A program made the position numbers and the translations under genes. A stretch of DNA of 25,117 nucleotides from Chloroflexota bacterium (GTDB lineage Bacteria > Chloroflexota > Anaerolineae > UBA7937). Positions 13,476 through 21,268 of this stretch are shown here, piece by piece (the first letter of the stretch is position 1; every line of letters begins with the position of its first letter). The stretch spans positions 1 through 25,117 of the forward strand of contig DMLA01000067.1 in NCBI GenBank assembly GCA_003453555.1. Direction: 5' to 3'. The notes under the pieces were generated by a model. The model searched no databases, had not been told where the DNA came from, and was given only the letters and a program-made list of their open reading frames with translations.

Positions 13476-15947
13476 GTGGAAACTGTGGTCGAAGTTGTCT
13501 TAGATTCGCCGATGAGGGAAGAGAGAGGGCAAAAGGTCTTCATACTTTTGATCCTTTTCCTTACGCTTGTGGGGCTTTATTTCCGACTCGTCTATTCAAA
13601 TAATATTAGCCTTCATGTGGACGAGTTCATCTCACTGTTGGCTGTCAGGGGCATTCTCGAGCAGGGCCTTCCCCGATTGCCGTCGGGCATGTTTTATGAT
13701 CAAGGGTTGCTCTTCTTCTATCTCGAGGCGCTGAACCTTCATCTATTTGGCTTCAGCATCAGGGTAGCCAGGACGCTTAGTCTGCTCCTAAGCGTTCTCA
13801 CTATCCCACTACTCTATCTTGTCGGGAAGAGGATCTTCTCTCGGAATGTGGGGCTGATCGCGGCAGCGCTTTTGAGCATCAGTAGCGAGGCTATTATGTG
13901 GGGGGGGCGGGCTAGGATGTATTCATTGCTGCAGATTTGGGCCCTGCTCTGCGTGTACTTCCTTTATCGGGCTATTCAGGACGATGATGCTCGTTCTCGC
14001 CATCTATTTCTCTTCTGCTACCTTTGTGCCATCTTAACCCATTCTCTGACGGTTCTTATCTTCTTCCCTCTCCTCCTCGCAGTGTCTGTTCTACGAAGAG
14101 TCTCCTGGTTTCTCAGGCGCGATGTTCTTATAGAATTTTCTGTGGTTGGGGTAGCGACATTTGTACCCTTCTTATTGAAAATTTTGGCACAGCCAGGGCA
14201 ACTGGAAGCGATAAGCCAATTTCGGCCCTTTCTTGAGCCCTCTCTCAACTTGATAAACAACTCTAAACCCTTTCGCCCATTCTTCCTCTCCTTGGAACAC
14301 CTCCCTATAACCCTCTTGGCCGTTTTGGGTCTCATCTTTTTGCTCCTTTCCGCCCTAGATAGAGGAGGGAGAAAGAGTGTTGAGGATGGGTCCCCGATGG
14401 ATCTAAGAGCCTTGGGGTTTCTATACATTGTCTTTGGCACCACCTTCCTGGAGATGATCCTTTTGGTGGGGCAGACTTGGCGAAACCCTCGATACCTCTT
14501 TATCTTGCTACCGGTCTTCTACTTGATAGCCTCCCAGGTGATGATAACCCTTGTGGTCCACATAAGTCAGAAATTGAGGATCTCTTCCCGATTCCAAAGG
14601 AGGGCGGTGCTAACCTCGACGTATTCCCTAGCGGTTCTCTTGATGCTCTTTTCTTTTCCCTCTGCTTATGGGGTGACTAGAACACAAGTGTGGGGATATG
14701 ATTTGGCTTTCGACTATGTAAGAGGACATTGGCAGGAGGGGGATGTGGTGCTAACGATAGCACCTTATGCCTGTGATCTCTATCTGGAGCGATGCGACTA
14801 TTACGCTACTCAGTTCGACTACGAAGAGTACATCTTCGAGAGAGAGGGGATCTTAATCGACCGGTATACGGGGGCCCTGTTATTGAATTCACCCTCCCAG
14901 CTAGAAGAAGTGTTGAAGGATAACCCCCGAGTCTGGTTCGTCATCGACGGCTGGAGGTTAGCCACCCATTACCAAATGGATTTTCGGGAGGTCATCGCCC
15001 GGGCCATGGAGGTGGTGCATGAGGTCCAAGGGGTGAAGGTCCTCCTCTCCCAAGGCTATGCGGGGGCCGAGGAGCCAGCCGCCAGGCGCTCCCTTGCGGT
15101 GAAGTTGGAGGAGGGGATCTCCCTTCTGGGCTATGAACTTAACGCCACCTCCCTTGAGCCCGGGGAGGAGTTGTGCCTCACCCTCTACTGGCAGACAGAA
15201 AGGCGGCTGAGGGAGGAATATACAATCTTCGTCCACCTCCTAAATAGAGAGGGCTTCTTCGCCGGCCAGGGCGATGGCCTGCCCATGAGGGGACTCTACC
15301 CCACCATATATTGGCGAGAGGGGGAGAGGGTGGCCGATGAACACCGCTTCCAGGTGGCTGATGATACTCCTCCCGGCAAATACCTCTTAGAGGTGGGGAT
15401 ATATTCACCCCAGAGCGGGGAGCGATTGGCTGTGCTGGATGAAAGCGGCGAAGCCATCGATGACCGAATTGTCCTCGACTATATCCAGATCGGGAGGGAA
15501 GGAGTAGGGAGGCCACAGCATCCAGCGGAGGCCGACTTCGGAGGCCAGGTCATGCTTGTGGGGTACGATTTTGACGGCCCAGAGAGACGGCTCTCCGTCG
15601 AGCCTGGCCAGGTTATACCTATCACCTTTTATTGGCAGGCTCTGACCTCTATGGATAGGGATTACACCGTCTTTGTCCACCTCCTGGATGAAGAGGGGCG
15701 GATCTGGGGACAAAAGGATAGCCAGCCCCTGGATGGCTTCTACCCTACCTCCTTTTGGGATGTGGAGGATATGGTGGTCGATGAGCATTCTATCTTGGTA
15801 AAGCCCAATGCGCCGTCGGGAGAGTACCGGTTGCTGGTGGGCATCTACCTCCTCTCCACAATGGAGCGTTTGCCCCTCTTAGACGAAACTGGAGAGGTGA
15901 TCGGCGATTTCATCTCCCTAGGAGAGATATTGGTGGGTGGCGAATAG
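13476..15947 (+). CDS. PMT/GT39-like membrane glycosyltransferase with two C-terminal beta-sandwich repeats
   Basis: An 823-residue third member of the tandem PMT-like trio. HVDEF (D49, E50) is the probable catalytic pair; LTIPLLYLVGKRIFSRNVGLIAAALL and IMWGGRARMYSLL parallel both upstream neighbours. The soluble tail follows (DYVRGHWQEGDVVLTIAPYACDLYLERCDYY...RVWFVIDGWRLATHYQ), then two repeats (residues ~537-673 and ~685-823). GTG 13476 is the first start in frame after a TAG, with a weak GGGAA upstream; ATG 13512 is an alternative. A 34-base gap separates it from the previous stop, where ATG 13438 opens only a 21-codon frame. An 8-G tract at 13900-13907 is in frame. Expected to act on the outer membrane face with lipid-linked sugar. 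Confidence 0.86.
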   Translation: METVVEVVLDSPMREERGQKVFILLILFLTLVGLYFRLVYSNNISLHVDEFISLLAVRGILEQGLPRLPSGMFYDQGLLFFYLEALNLHLFGFSIRVARTLSLLLSVLTIPLLYLVGKRIFSRNVGLIAAALLSISSEAIMWGGRARMYSLLQIWALLCVYFLYRAIQDDDARSRHLFLFCYLCAILTHSLTVLIFFPLLLAVSVLRRVSWFLRRDVLIEFSVVGVATFVPFLLKILAQPGQLEAISQFRPFLEPSLNLINNSKPFRPFFLSLEHLPITLLAVLGLIFLLLSALDRGGRKSVEDGSPMDLRALGFLYIVFGTTFLEMILLVGQTWRNPRYLFILLPVFYLIASQVMITLVVHISQKLRISSRFQRRAVLTSTYSLAVLLMLFSFPSAYGVTRTQVWGYDLAFDYVRGHWQEGDVVLTIAPYACDLYLERCDYYATQFDYEEYIFEREGILIDRYTGALLLNSPSQLEEVLKDNPRVWFVIDGWRLATHYQMDFREVIARAMEVVHEVQGVKVLLSQGYAGAEEPAARRSLAVKLEEGISLLGYELNATSLEPGEELCLTLYWQTERRLREEYTIFVHLLNREGFFAGQGDGLPMRGLYPTIYWREGERVADEHRFQVADDTPPGKYLLEVGIYSPQSGERLAVLDESGEAIDDRIVLDYIQIGREGVGRPQHPAEADFGGQVMLVGYDFDGPERRLSVEPGQVIPITFYWQALTSMDRDYTVFVHLLDEEGRIWGQKDSQPLDGFYPTSFWDVEDMVVDEHSILVKPNAPSGEYRLLVGIYLLSTMERLPLLDETGEVIGDFISLGEILVGGE
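15084..15494 (+). other. Beta-sandwich repeat domain, membrane-proximal copy (gene at 13476)
   Basis: ISLLGYEL, EPGEELCLTLYWQ, EYTIFVHLLNREG, LYPTIYW, VADEHRFQV, PPGKYLLEVGIY and GERLAVLDE fit the consensus. IWGQ is replaced by FFAGQGD, the usual divergence of inner copies. Confidence 0.85.
15528..15944 (+). other. Beta-sandwich repeat domain, C-terminal canonical copy (gene at 13476)
   Basis: ADFGGQVMLVGYDF, EPGQVIPITFYWQAL, DYTVFVHLLDEEG, IWGQKDSQP, FYPTSFW, VVDEHSILV, EYRLLVGIY, ERLPLLDE. A few extra residues lie between the first two strands compared with other copies. Confidence 0.87.
15773..15790 (+). repeat. 18-base exact direct repeat (copy 2)
   Basis: Identical to 13261-13278, at the same place in the homologous last repeat domain of the neighbouring gene. 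Confidence 0.85.
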
Positions 15948-18366
15948 AGATATGAGCGATTCACGGCGCATCTTGGGGAGAGGTTGGCCGAATGTCTTGG
16001 GGCACCCTAGCCTGACACGTGGCTTCCTCTGGGGAGCCATAGCCCTCTATGTGGTGACCTTCAGTATAATCACCATCCTCAAGCACGAGGCTTTTCAGAC
16101 CACGGCCTTCGATCTGGGCAATATGGATCAGGCGGTATGGAACAGCCTCCATGGACGGCTCCTGCCCTTCACCAACTGGGGAGAGGAGGGAACGCGCTTA
16201 GCCTACCACCTAGACCCTGTCCTCATCTTGATCTCACCCCTCTACTTCATCCACAGCGACCCCAAGACGCTTCTTGTTTTCCAGACGCTCGTTGTCGCCT
16301 TAGGAGCCCTGCCCCTCTTTTGGCTAGCCGAGGAGGTGTTCGGAGAGAGCCTAGTTGCCCTGGTCTTCCCCTTGGTTTACCTCTTCTTTCCGGCGCTGGA
16401 GGCAGCCAACCTCTTCGATTTCCACCCCACTACCCTAGCCGCTTCCTTCCTGGCCTATGCCTTCTATTATTTATATCGGCGGCGATATGGCTGGTTCTTC
16501 CTCCTCGCCGTCTTGCTCATGGCCTGCAAAGAGGAGATGCCGCTTTTGGTGATAATGATGGGACTCTACGCCCTCCTTGTGCAGCGCAACTGGCGAGTAG
16601 GGCTGACCGCTATCTCCCTCGGGGCGGCTTGGTTTGTCATGGCGGTCTATATCATCATCCCCCACTACAACCTCAAGGGACAGTCGCCCTACCTTGCGGC
16701 CTATGGATACTTAGGAGGAGGCCCCTTGGGGGTATTGAAGGGCCTCCTGACCAGGCCGGATCTGGTCATCCCCAACCTCTTTATAATGGACAAGGCTCTC
16801 TATCTATGGGGCCTTCTAGCGCCGGTGGCTTTCCTCTCCTTGCTGGCCCCCCAAATACTGCTTCTATCCTTGCCCACTTTGGCTATCAACCTCTTGAGCA
16901 CCAAGCCCGAATTCTATACTTTAGAGAAGTTCCATTATGCCGCCCCCTTGGTGCCCTTTGTGGTCCTCTCTGCCCTCTTTGGGGTGTACTATCTGGGGGA
17001 GTTTCTCTCCCTTCGCCTTAAAGTAGGGCGTCATGGCCCCCGTTATCTCCTTTCGGCTCTGGTTTTGCTCTCCACCCTCCTCTACCATCGTGGTCACGGC
17101 TTTACCCCTCTGGGTTTGAGGTTCGAGATGGCCCGGGTCACCCCCCACCATCGGCTGGCCGAGGAACTTATGGCCTTGATACCAGACGGGGCTACCATCT
17201 CTGCCCAATCGAGGTTGAATCCCCATCTGAGCCAGAGGCCGAAGATCTATATGTTCCCCAAGGTGGAGGACGCCGAGTATGTCTTCTTCGACGTGACCGT
17301 TGACTCCTGGCCCATCCATCCCAACGACCAAAAGAGGCTCTTCGATACCCTTCTCGGCGAGGAGGGGTTCGGCATCTTGGCCGCCAAGGACGGGTATATC
17401 CTCCTACAACGAGGCCTTCCCGGCGCCCAAACCCTCCCCCAGGAGTTCTACGATTTCGCGCGGGTAAAGAACCCCCAGATCCGGTACCCGGTGACCGTCG
17501 ATTTCGGGGGGCTTCTGCGATTCCTAGGCTTCGACCTCCACGAAGAGGGGGGAATGACCAGCCTGGTCTTATATTGGCAACCTCTGGCCCCATCAGGGGA
17601 AGATTATCGAATTTACCCTTTCTTCTACGATGAGGAGGGACGTATCATCGAAGATACCACCCTTCGACCCATGACCGTGGCTATCTGGTACCCCACTTCT
17701 CTTTGGCGCGAGGGCGAGGTGGTACGTATGGAGACCCTACCCTGGGAGGTAGGGGAGGATTATTATATCGGTTTGGGGGTATTTAAGGGGCAAGAGTGGG
17801 AGAGCAAAGAGGAGCGGTTGATGGCGGAGGTGCGATCTTCCCCCCTGGTGGTGACCACCTTTGATGAGGGCACAGCAGTGAGGCTTCTTAAGGTTCGGGA
17901 TGGCTTCCCCCAGCCAATATGGCGCTCTTTCCAGGCTCCCAAGGTGCCTAACAAACTCCAGGCTACCCTGGGTGGGTCTGCCCTCCTCTTAGGTTATAAT
18001 CTTACGCCCCCCACTCTTCACCCCGGAGATAGGCTCTCTTTGACTCTCTATTGGCAGGCTCTAGGGGAAGTGGAGAAAGATTATACCGTCTTTGTACACC
18101 TCCTTGACGGAGGGGAACGAATCTGGGGACAGAGAGATAGTTTCCCTTTGGGAGGCCTTCGCCCTACTACCACTTGGGTGGAAGGGGGGTATTTAATCGA
18201 TGAATATGAGTTTTCCGTGCAGCCCGATACCCCGCCAGGAGAGTATCTCATAGAGATAGGAATGTATGACGCTTCCAATGGGGAGCGGTTGCCAATCTAC
18301 GGGATAGACGGAGAGAGACTTCCGGGCGACCGGGTGCTCTTGGGAGCGGTTGAGGTTACTCGATAG
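15937..18366 (+). CDS. DUF2079-family membrane protein with two C-terminal beta-sandwich repeats
   Basis: An 809-residue polytopic protein. The region FDLGNMDQAVWNSLHGR (D59, D64), HLDPVLILISPLY, LVVALGALPLFWLA, LFFPALEAANLFDFHP and CKEEMPLL is characteristic of DUF2079, a GT-C-like membrane family of unknown function. Membrane segments end near residue 385; a soluble part follows (ATISAQSRLNPHLSQRPKIYMFPKVEDAEYVFFD), and then two repeats, the first highly degenerate (~516-653) and the second canonical (~671-809). GTG 15937 overlaps the previous stop by 11 bases; ATG 15952 is a plausible alternative. The shared domain links this DUF2079 core to its PMT-like neighbours and supports a role in the same outer-face glycan assembly. 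Confidence 0.87.
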   Translation: MANRDMSDSRRILGRGWPNVLGHPSLTRGFLWGAIALYVVTFSIITILKHEAFQTTAFDLGNMDQAVWNSLHGRLLPFTNWGEEGTRLAYHLDPVLILISPLYFIHSDPKTLLVFQTLVVALGALPLFWLAEEVFGESLVALVFPLVYLFFPALEAANLFDFHPTTLAASFLAYAFYYLYRRRYGWFFLLAVLLMACKEEMPLLVIMMGLYALLVQRNWRVGLTAISLGAAWFVMAVYIIIPHYNLKGQSPYLAAYGYLGGGPLGVLKGLLTRPDLVIPNLFIMDKALYLWGLLAPVAFLSLLAPQILLLSLPTLAINLLSTKPEFYTLEKFHYAAPLVPFVVLSALFGVYYLGEFLSLRLKVGRHGPRYLLSALVLLSTLLYHRGHGFTPLGLRFEMARVTPHHRLAEELMALIPDGATISAQSRLNPHLSQRPKIYMFPKVEDAEYVFFDVTVDSWPIHPNDQKRLFDTLLGEEGFGILAAKDGYILLQRGLPGAQTLPQEFYDFARVKNPQIRYPVTVDFGGLLRFLGFDLHEEGGMTSLVLYWQPLAPSGEDYRIYPFFYDEEGRIIEDTTLRPMTVAIWYPTSLWREGEVVRMETLPWEVGEDYYIGLGVFKGQEWESKEERLMAEVRSSPLVVTTFDEGTAVRLLKVRDGFPQPIWRSFQAPKVPNKLQATLGGSALLLGYNLTPPTLHPGDRLSLTLYWQALGEVEKDYTVFVHLLDGGERIWGQRDSFPLGGLRPTTTWVEGGYLIDEYEFSVQPDTPPGEYLIEIGMYDASNGERLPIYGIDGERLPGDRVLLGAVEVTR
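17482..17895 (+). other. Degenerate beta-sandwich repeat domain (gene at 15937)
   Basis: VDFGGLLRFLGFDL, LVLYWQPLAP, DYRIYPFFYDEEG, WYPTSLW and GEVVRME are recognisable. The FVHL, IWGQ and PPGEY signatures are lost. Confidence 0.65.
17947..18363 (+). other. Beta-sandwich repeat domain, C-terminal canonical copy (gene at 15937)
   Basis: ATLGGSALLLGYNL, HPGDRLSLTLYWQAL, DYTVFVHLLDGGERIWGQRD, LRPTTTW, LIDEYEFSV, PPGEYLIEIGMYD, GERLPIY. Confidence 0.85.
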
Positions 18367-18392
18367 GTCGCATCCACGCTTGGCGCCGGCCA

Positions 18393-18401
18393 TGCTAAAC
18401 T
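18393..18401 (+). promoter_or_regulatory. Weak candidate extended -10 element
   Basis: TGCTAAACT fits the extended -10 pattern (TG, one base, then TAnnnT) in the 69-base gap before the gene at 18436, with no convincing -35. The rest of the gap holds CTCTC/GAGAG (18416-18427), which could fold over the ribosome site TGGAGAG. Internal promoter activity is only a possibility. Confidence 0.18.
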
Positions 18402-18435
18402 GGAGATACCATTTTCTCTCTGGAGAGTAACGTTG

Positions 18436-21258
18436 ATGAATAAGAGAGGGTTGGGAGTTTTTCTCATCCTGGGGATGCTCATCCTCTTAGCCTTTGGCTT
18501 GCGCCTCTATCGGCTGGAGACCAAAAACCTATGGCAAGACGAGGGGCTCAGCGCCTACCGAGCCAGCCAAAGCCTCCCTTTCATCCTCTCTAACACCATC
18601 TTCATACAAGGTTATCCTACACATGACACCCAGCCACCCCTCTATTTTATCCTTTTACATGTAGTTTTTCGGATCGCTGGCCGAAGCGAGTTCAGTGGTC
18701 GTTTCCTTTCTCTCCTCTTCAGCGTTCTTACGGTGCCCTTGACCTACTTAACAGGGAAAAGGCTCCTCGGCCAGGCCGCAGGGATCTGGGCCTCCTCTTT
18801 GGCCGCTCTTTCACCGCTCTACCTCTGGTATGCCCAAGAACTCCGCATGTATAGTTTATTGGTGTTTTTAGGGCTCCTCTCTTTCTACGCCCTGTTGCGG
18901 GCTCTTGGAGTGGGCGAGGGTAGCCCAGAGAGCAACCGACGCTGGTTAGGTTTTTATATCCTAGTCGCGGGGGCTGTGCTATACACCCATTACACCGGTT
19001 TTTTCCTCCTCTTTTTCGAGGTTCTGATTCTCTTAGCCGTGGGCCTGTTGCGCCGTCAGTGGATACTCATTTTCTTGTTCGCCCTGGTTCTGCTGGTGGC
19101 TCTCCCTTTGCTCCCCTTCGCTATGCGCCGGCTACTTACGGCCAGCGTGGAGAGAGGTTATAGGTTTGTCCCCCTTTTCATCATCTTACGGGACCTTTGG
19201 AACTCTTTCAGTCTGGGCATATCCGTAGATATGAAAGAGGTTTTGTGGCTGGATCTCTTCTTTTTGGCCCTTTTCCTTTTGGGCTGCTTCATGTTCGACC
19301 AGGGAGATTCCCGAACCAGGCTGGGGAAATCCCTCTTCCTTTTGGGCTATCTTTTTGTTCCCATCTTGACCCTCTATGCCCTTTCCCATATTAAACCCAT
19401 GTATCTGGGGGTGCGCCATCTCATCATCATCTCGCCGGCTTATTACCTGGGCTTGGGGGTAGGCTTGGATTCCCTTAGGAGGAGAGCCTTGCCCCTTTTG
19501 CCCCCGGTGGCTATCCTTCTTCTAGGAGGTCTATTCTATTCCACCTATAACTGCTATTTCGATGAGAGGTATATGAAAGATGATTTTCGCTCCATGGTGA
19601 GATATATGGAGGAGCATTCCAGGCCCGGGGATCTGGTGGTTTTCAATGACGCGGTCTATTCTCTCTTATGGGAGTATTACGCTGGGGGCGATCTCGAGTG
19701 GACCGCCCTACCCCGATATCCTGAAAGAGCCGGCCCCTCCACGGTGAAAGAGATGGAGCGCTTAGTCGAGGCGTATGAAGGGATATGGCTGGTCTACGGC
19801 CCTGGGGAGCCTCTGCGGGACCGCTCTGGTTTAGTGAAAAAGTGGTTTGAGGAACATCTCTTCAAGGCGGATGATAGGGTCTTTCCCGCCACCACTACCC
19901 TACTAGCGGTGGCCTACTATCTCCCTCACTCCCCTATCCTGGAGAGCCCGCCTCCCATGGGTGAGGAAGCAGGGGCCAACCTAGGCGACAGGTTGCTCCT
20001 CCTCGGCTATGAGAGGGGGTGGCCAGAGGTTGGCGACAAGGTATATCTAAACCTTTTTTGGAGGGTCAAAGAGGCGCTAACAGAAGACTATTCCTTCTCT
20101 TTCCGGCTTATGGACGAGGAGGGGCAACTATGGGTTCAGAACGATATCATCCCCTTTAACGACCATTATCCCACTTCCCATTGGGAACCCCACAAAGTGA
20201 TAGCCCAGCCCGTCGTTATCCCCCTCCCTCCCGGTACGCCGCCCGGGCGTTACCAACTATCCCTGAGGGCATATTCCCGCCGAGATGGGCAAGAGTTGGA
20301 GGTGTTAGATGAGAGGGGGGTTCCTGCGGGAACCGCCGTAACCCTAGGAGAGTTCCAACTCTTCCCACCACCACTTCCCAGCCCCCAAGCGCTTTCTCTC
20401 CAACATCTCCGCCAGGAGGAGTTCGGAGGCCGACTGAGGCTTCTAGGGTACGAGTTGCCTTCCAAAGAGTGGCGGAGCGGAGAGAGCCTTCACCTGGAAC
20501 TCTATTGGCAGGCTATGGCCAGCCTGACCAAGGATTACGAAGTGGTGTTGCAAATGGTGGATAAGAGAGGAGAGGTGCTTCGAGAGAGTGCCTACCATCC
20601 ATCTAAGGCTGATTACCCCACCAGTTGGTGGGAGGTGGGCTCCCTGGTACGGGGTCAGTACGGTTTCCTAATCCCCCCGGCCGCGGAGGGCGAGAAAGCC
20701 CGGTTGATTCTAAAAGTGCGAGAGGAGAAAGCAGAGAGGTTTCTCCCCCTAGGTCCCAACTGGTGGCCCATCAAAGGGTATGGCCTGGCTTTAACCACGT
20801 TGACCGTGGCTGAGCAAGAGCACACTTTCCAACTGCCCTCTGTTCAGTACCCCATGCGAGCCGATTTGGGGGGTAAGGTCGAGTTTCTCGGTTATGACCT
20901 GGATAAGAGTCAGGTTGAACGGGGTGAGAGCATCACCCTCATCCTCTACTGGCGTGCCTTAACCGAGATGGAGATTAACTATCATATCTTCGTCCATCTC
21001 CTGAGCGCAGAGGGGGAGATCTGGGCCCAAAAGGATAGCCCTCCGGTAGAGGGCTCTCGTCCTACCGCCGGCTGGGTGAAGGGAGAGGTCATCCGAGACG
21101 AGTATCAGATAGCCTTAGAAGGGGAGATCCCAACTGGGGAGTATCTGTTGACGGCAGGCATCTACAACCCGGTAAGTGGGGAAAGGTTGCCAGTCCTTAT
21201 AGAGGGGGAACGGGTTCAGGGAGATCGGATAGCCTTAGCCAGACTGCGAGTGGAGTAG
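18436..21258 (+). CDS. PMT/GT39-like membrane glycosyltransferase with three C-terminal beta-sandwich repeats
   Basis: A 940-residue GT-C protein with LWQDEGLSA (D35, E36), the catalytic-type acidic pair, and THDTQPPLYFILLHVVFR, SEFSGRFLSLLFSVLTVPLT and YAQELRMYSLLVFLGL. These are typical of the PMT_2/GT39 group and closer to the general family than to the upstream trio. Membrane segments run to ~residue 375, then a soluble segment (DDFRSMVRYMEEHSRPGDLVVFND...GIWLVYGPGEPLRDRS), then three repeats (~513-643, ~660-791, ~803-940), the most in the window. ATG 18436 is chosen because TGGAGAG (18421-18427) lies eight bases upstream; TTG 18433 directly before it is unlikely. It follows a 69-base gap. 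The middle repeat is degenerate, the last canonical. Confidence 0.88.
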   Translation: MNKRGLGVFLILGMLILLAFGLRLYRLETKNLWQDEGLSAYRASQSLPFILSNTIFIQGYPTHDTQPPLYFILLHVVFRIAGRSEFSGRFLSLLFSVLTVPLTYLTGKRLLGQAAGIWASSLAALSPLYLWYAQELRMYSLLVFLGLLSFYALLRALGVGEGSPESNRRWLGFYILVAGAVLYTHYTGFFLLFFEVLILLAVGLLRRQWILIFLFALVLLVALPLLPFAMRRLLTASVERGYRFVPLFIILRDLWNSFSLGISVDMKEVLWLDLFFLALFLLGCFMFDQGDSRTRLGKSLFLLGYLFVPILTLYALSHIKPMYLGVRHLIIISPAYYLGLGVGLDSLRRRALPLLPPVAILLLGGLFYSTYNCYFDERYMKDDFRSMVRYMEEHSRPGDLVVFNDAVYSLLWEYYAGGDLEWTALPRYPERAGPSTVKEMERLVEAYEGIWLVYGPGEPLRDRSGLVKKWFEEHLFKADDRVFPATTTLLAVAYYLPHSPILESPPPMGEEAGANLGDRLLLLGYERGWPEVGDKVYLNLFWRVKEALTEDYSFSFRLMDEEGQLWVQNDIIPFNDHYPTSHWEPHKVIAQPVVIPLPPGTPPGRYQLSLRAYSRRDGQELEVLDERGVPAGTAVTLGEFQLFPPPLPSPQALSLQHLRQEEFGGRLRLLGYELPSKEWRSGESLHLELYWQAMASLTKDYEVVLQMVDKRGEVLRESAYHPSKADYPTSWWEVGSLVRGQYGFLIPPAAEGEKARLILKVREEKAERFLPLGPNWWPIKGYGLALTTLTVAEQEHTFQLPSVQYPMRADLGGKVEFLGYDLDKSQVERGESITLILYWRALTEMEINYHIFVHLLSAEGEIWAQKDSPPVEGSRPTAGWVKGEVIRDEYQIALEGEIPTGEYLLTAGIYNPVSGERLPVLIEGERVQGDRIALARLRVE
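19972..20364 (+). other. Beta-sandwich repeat domain, first copy (gene at 18436)
   Basis: LLLLGYER, GDKVYLNLFWRV, DYSFSFRLMDEEGQLWVQND, HYPTSHW, PPGRYQLSLRAYS, QELEVLDERG. Divergent from consensus at FVHL and at the DE-x-Y strand. Confidence 0.75.
20413..20808 (+). other. Degenerate beta-sandwich repeat domain, middle copy (gene at 18436)
   Basis: EFGGRLRLLGYEL, SGESLHLELYWQAM, DYEVVLQMVDKRGEV and DYPTSWW match; the PPGEY and GMY signatures and the final R-L-P-V-L strand are replaced or lost. Confidence 0.7.
20842..21255 (+). other. Beta-sandwich repeat domain, C-terminal canonical copy (gene at 18436)
   Basis: ADLGGKVEFLGYDL, ERGESITLILYWRAL, YHIFVHLLSAEGEIWAQKD, SRPTAGW, IRDEYQIAL, PTGEYLLTAGIYN, GERLPVL. 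Confidence 0.85.
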
Positions 21259-21268
21259 AGGTTCTGGA

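Noticed and set aside
13438..13503. A 21-codon open frame starting at the ATGA junction after the second PMT-like gene
   Set aside because: Very short, overlaps the start of the next gene in another frame and has no conserved features; the ATGA is probably chance.
16137..17021. A 294-residue plus-strand open frame
   Set aside because: Out of frame inside the DUF2079-like gene; its translation is proline/arginine-rich and low complexity, while the overlapping frame has clear family motifs.
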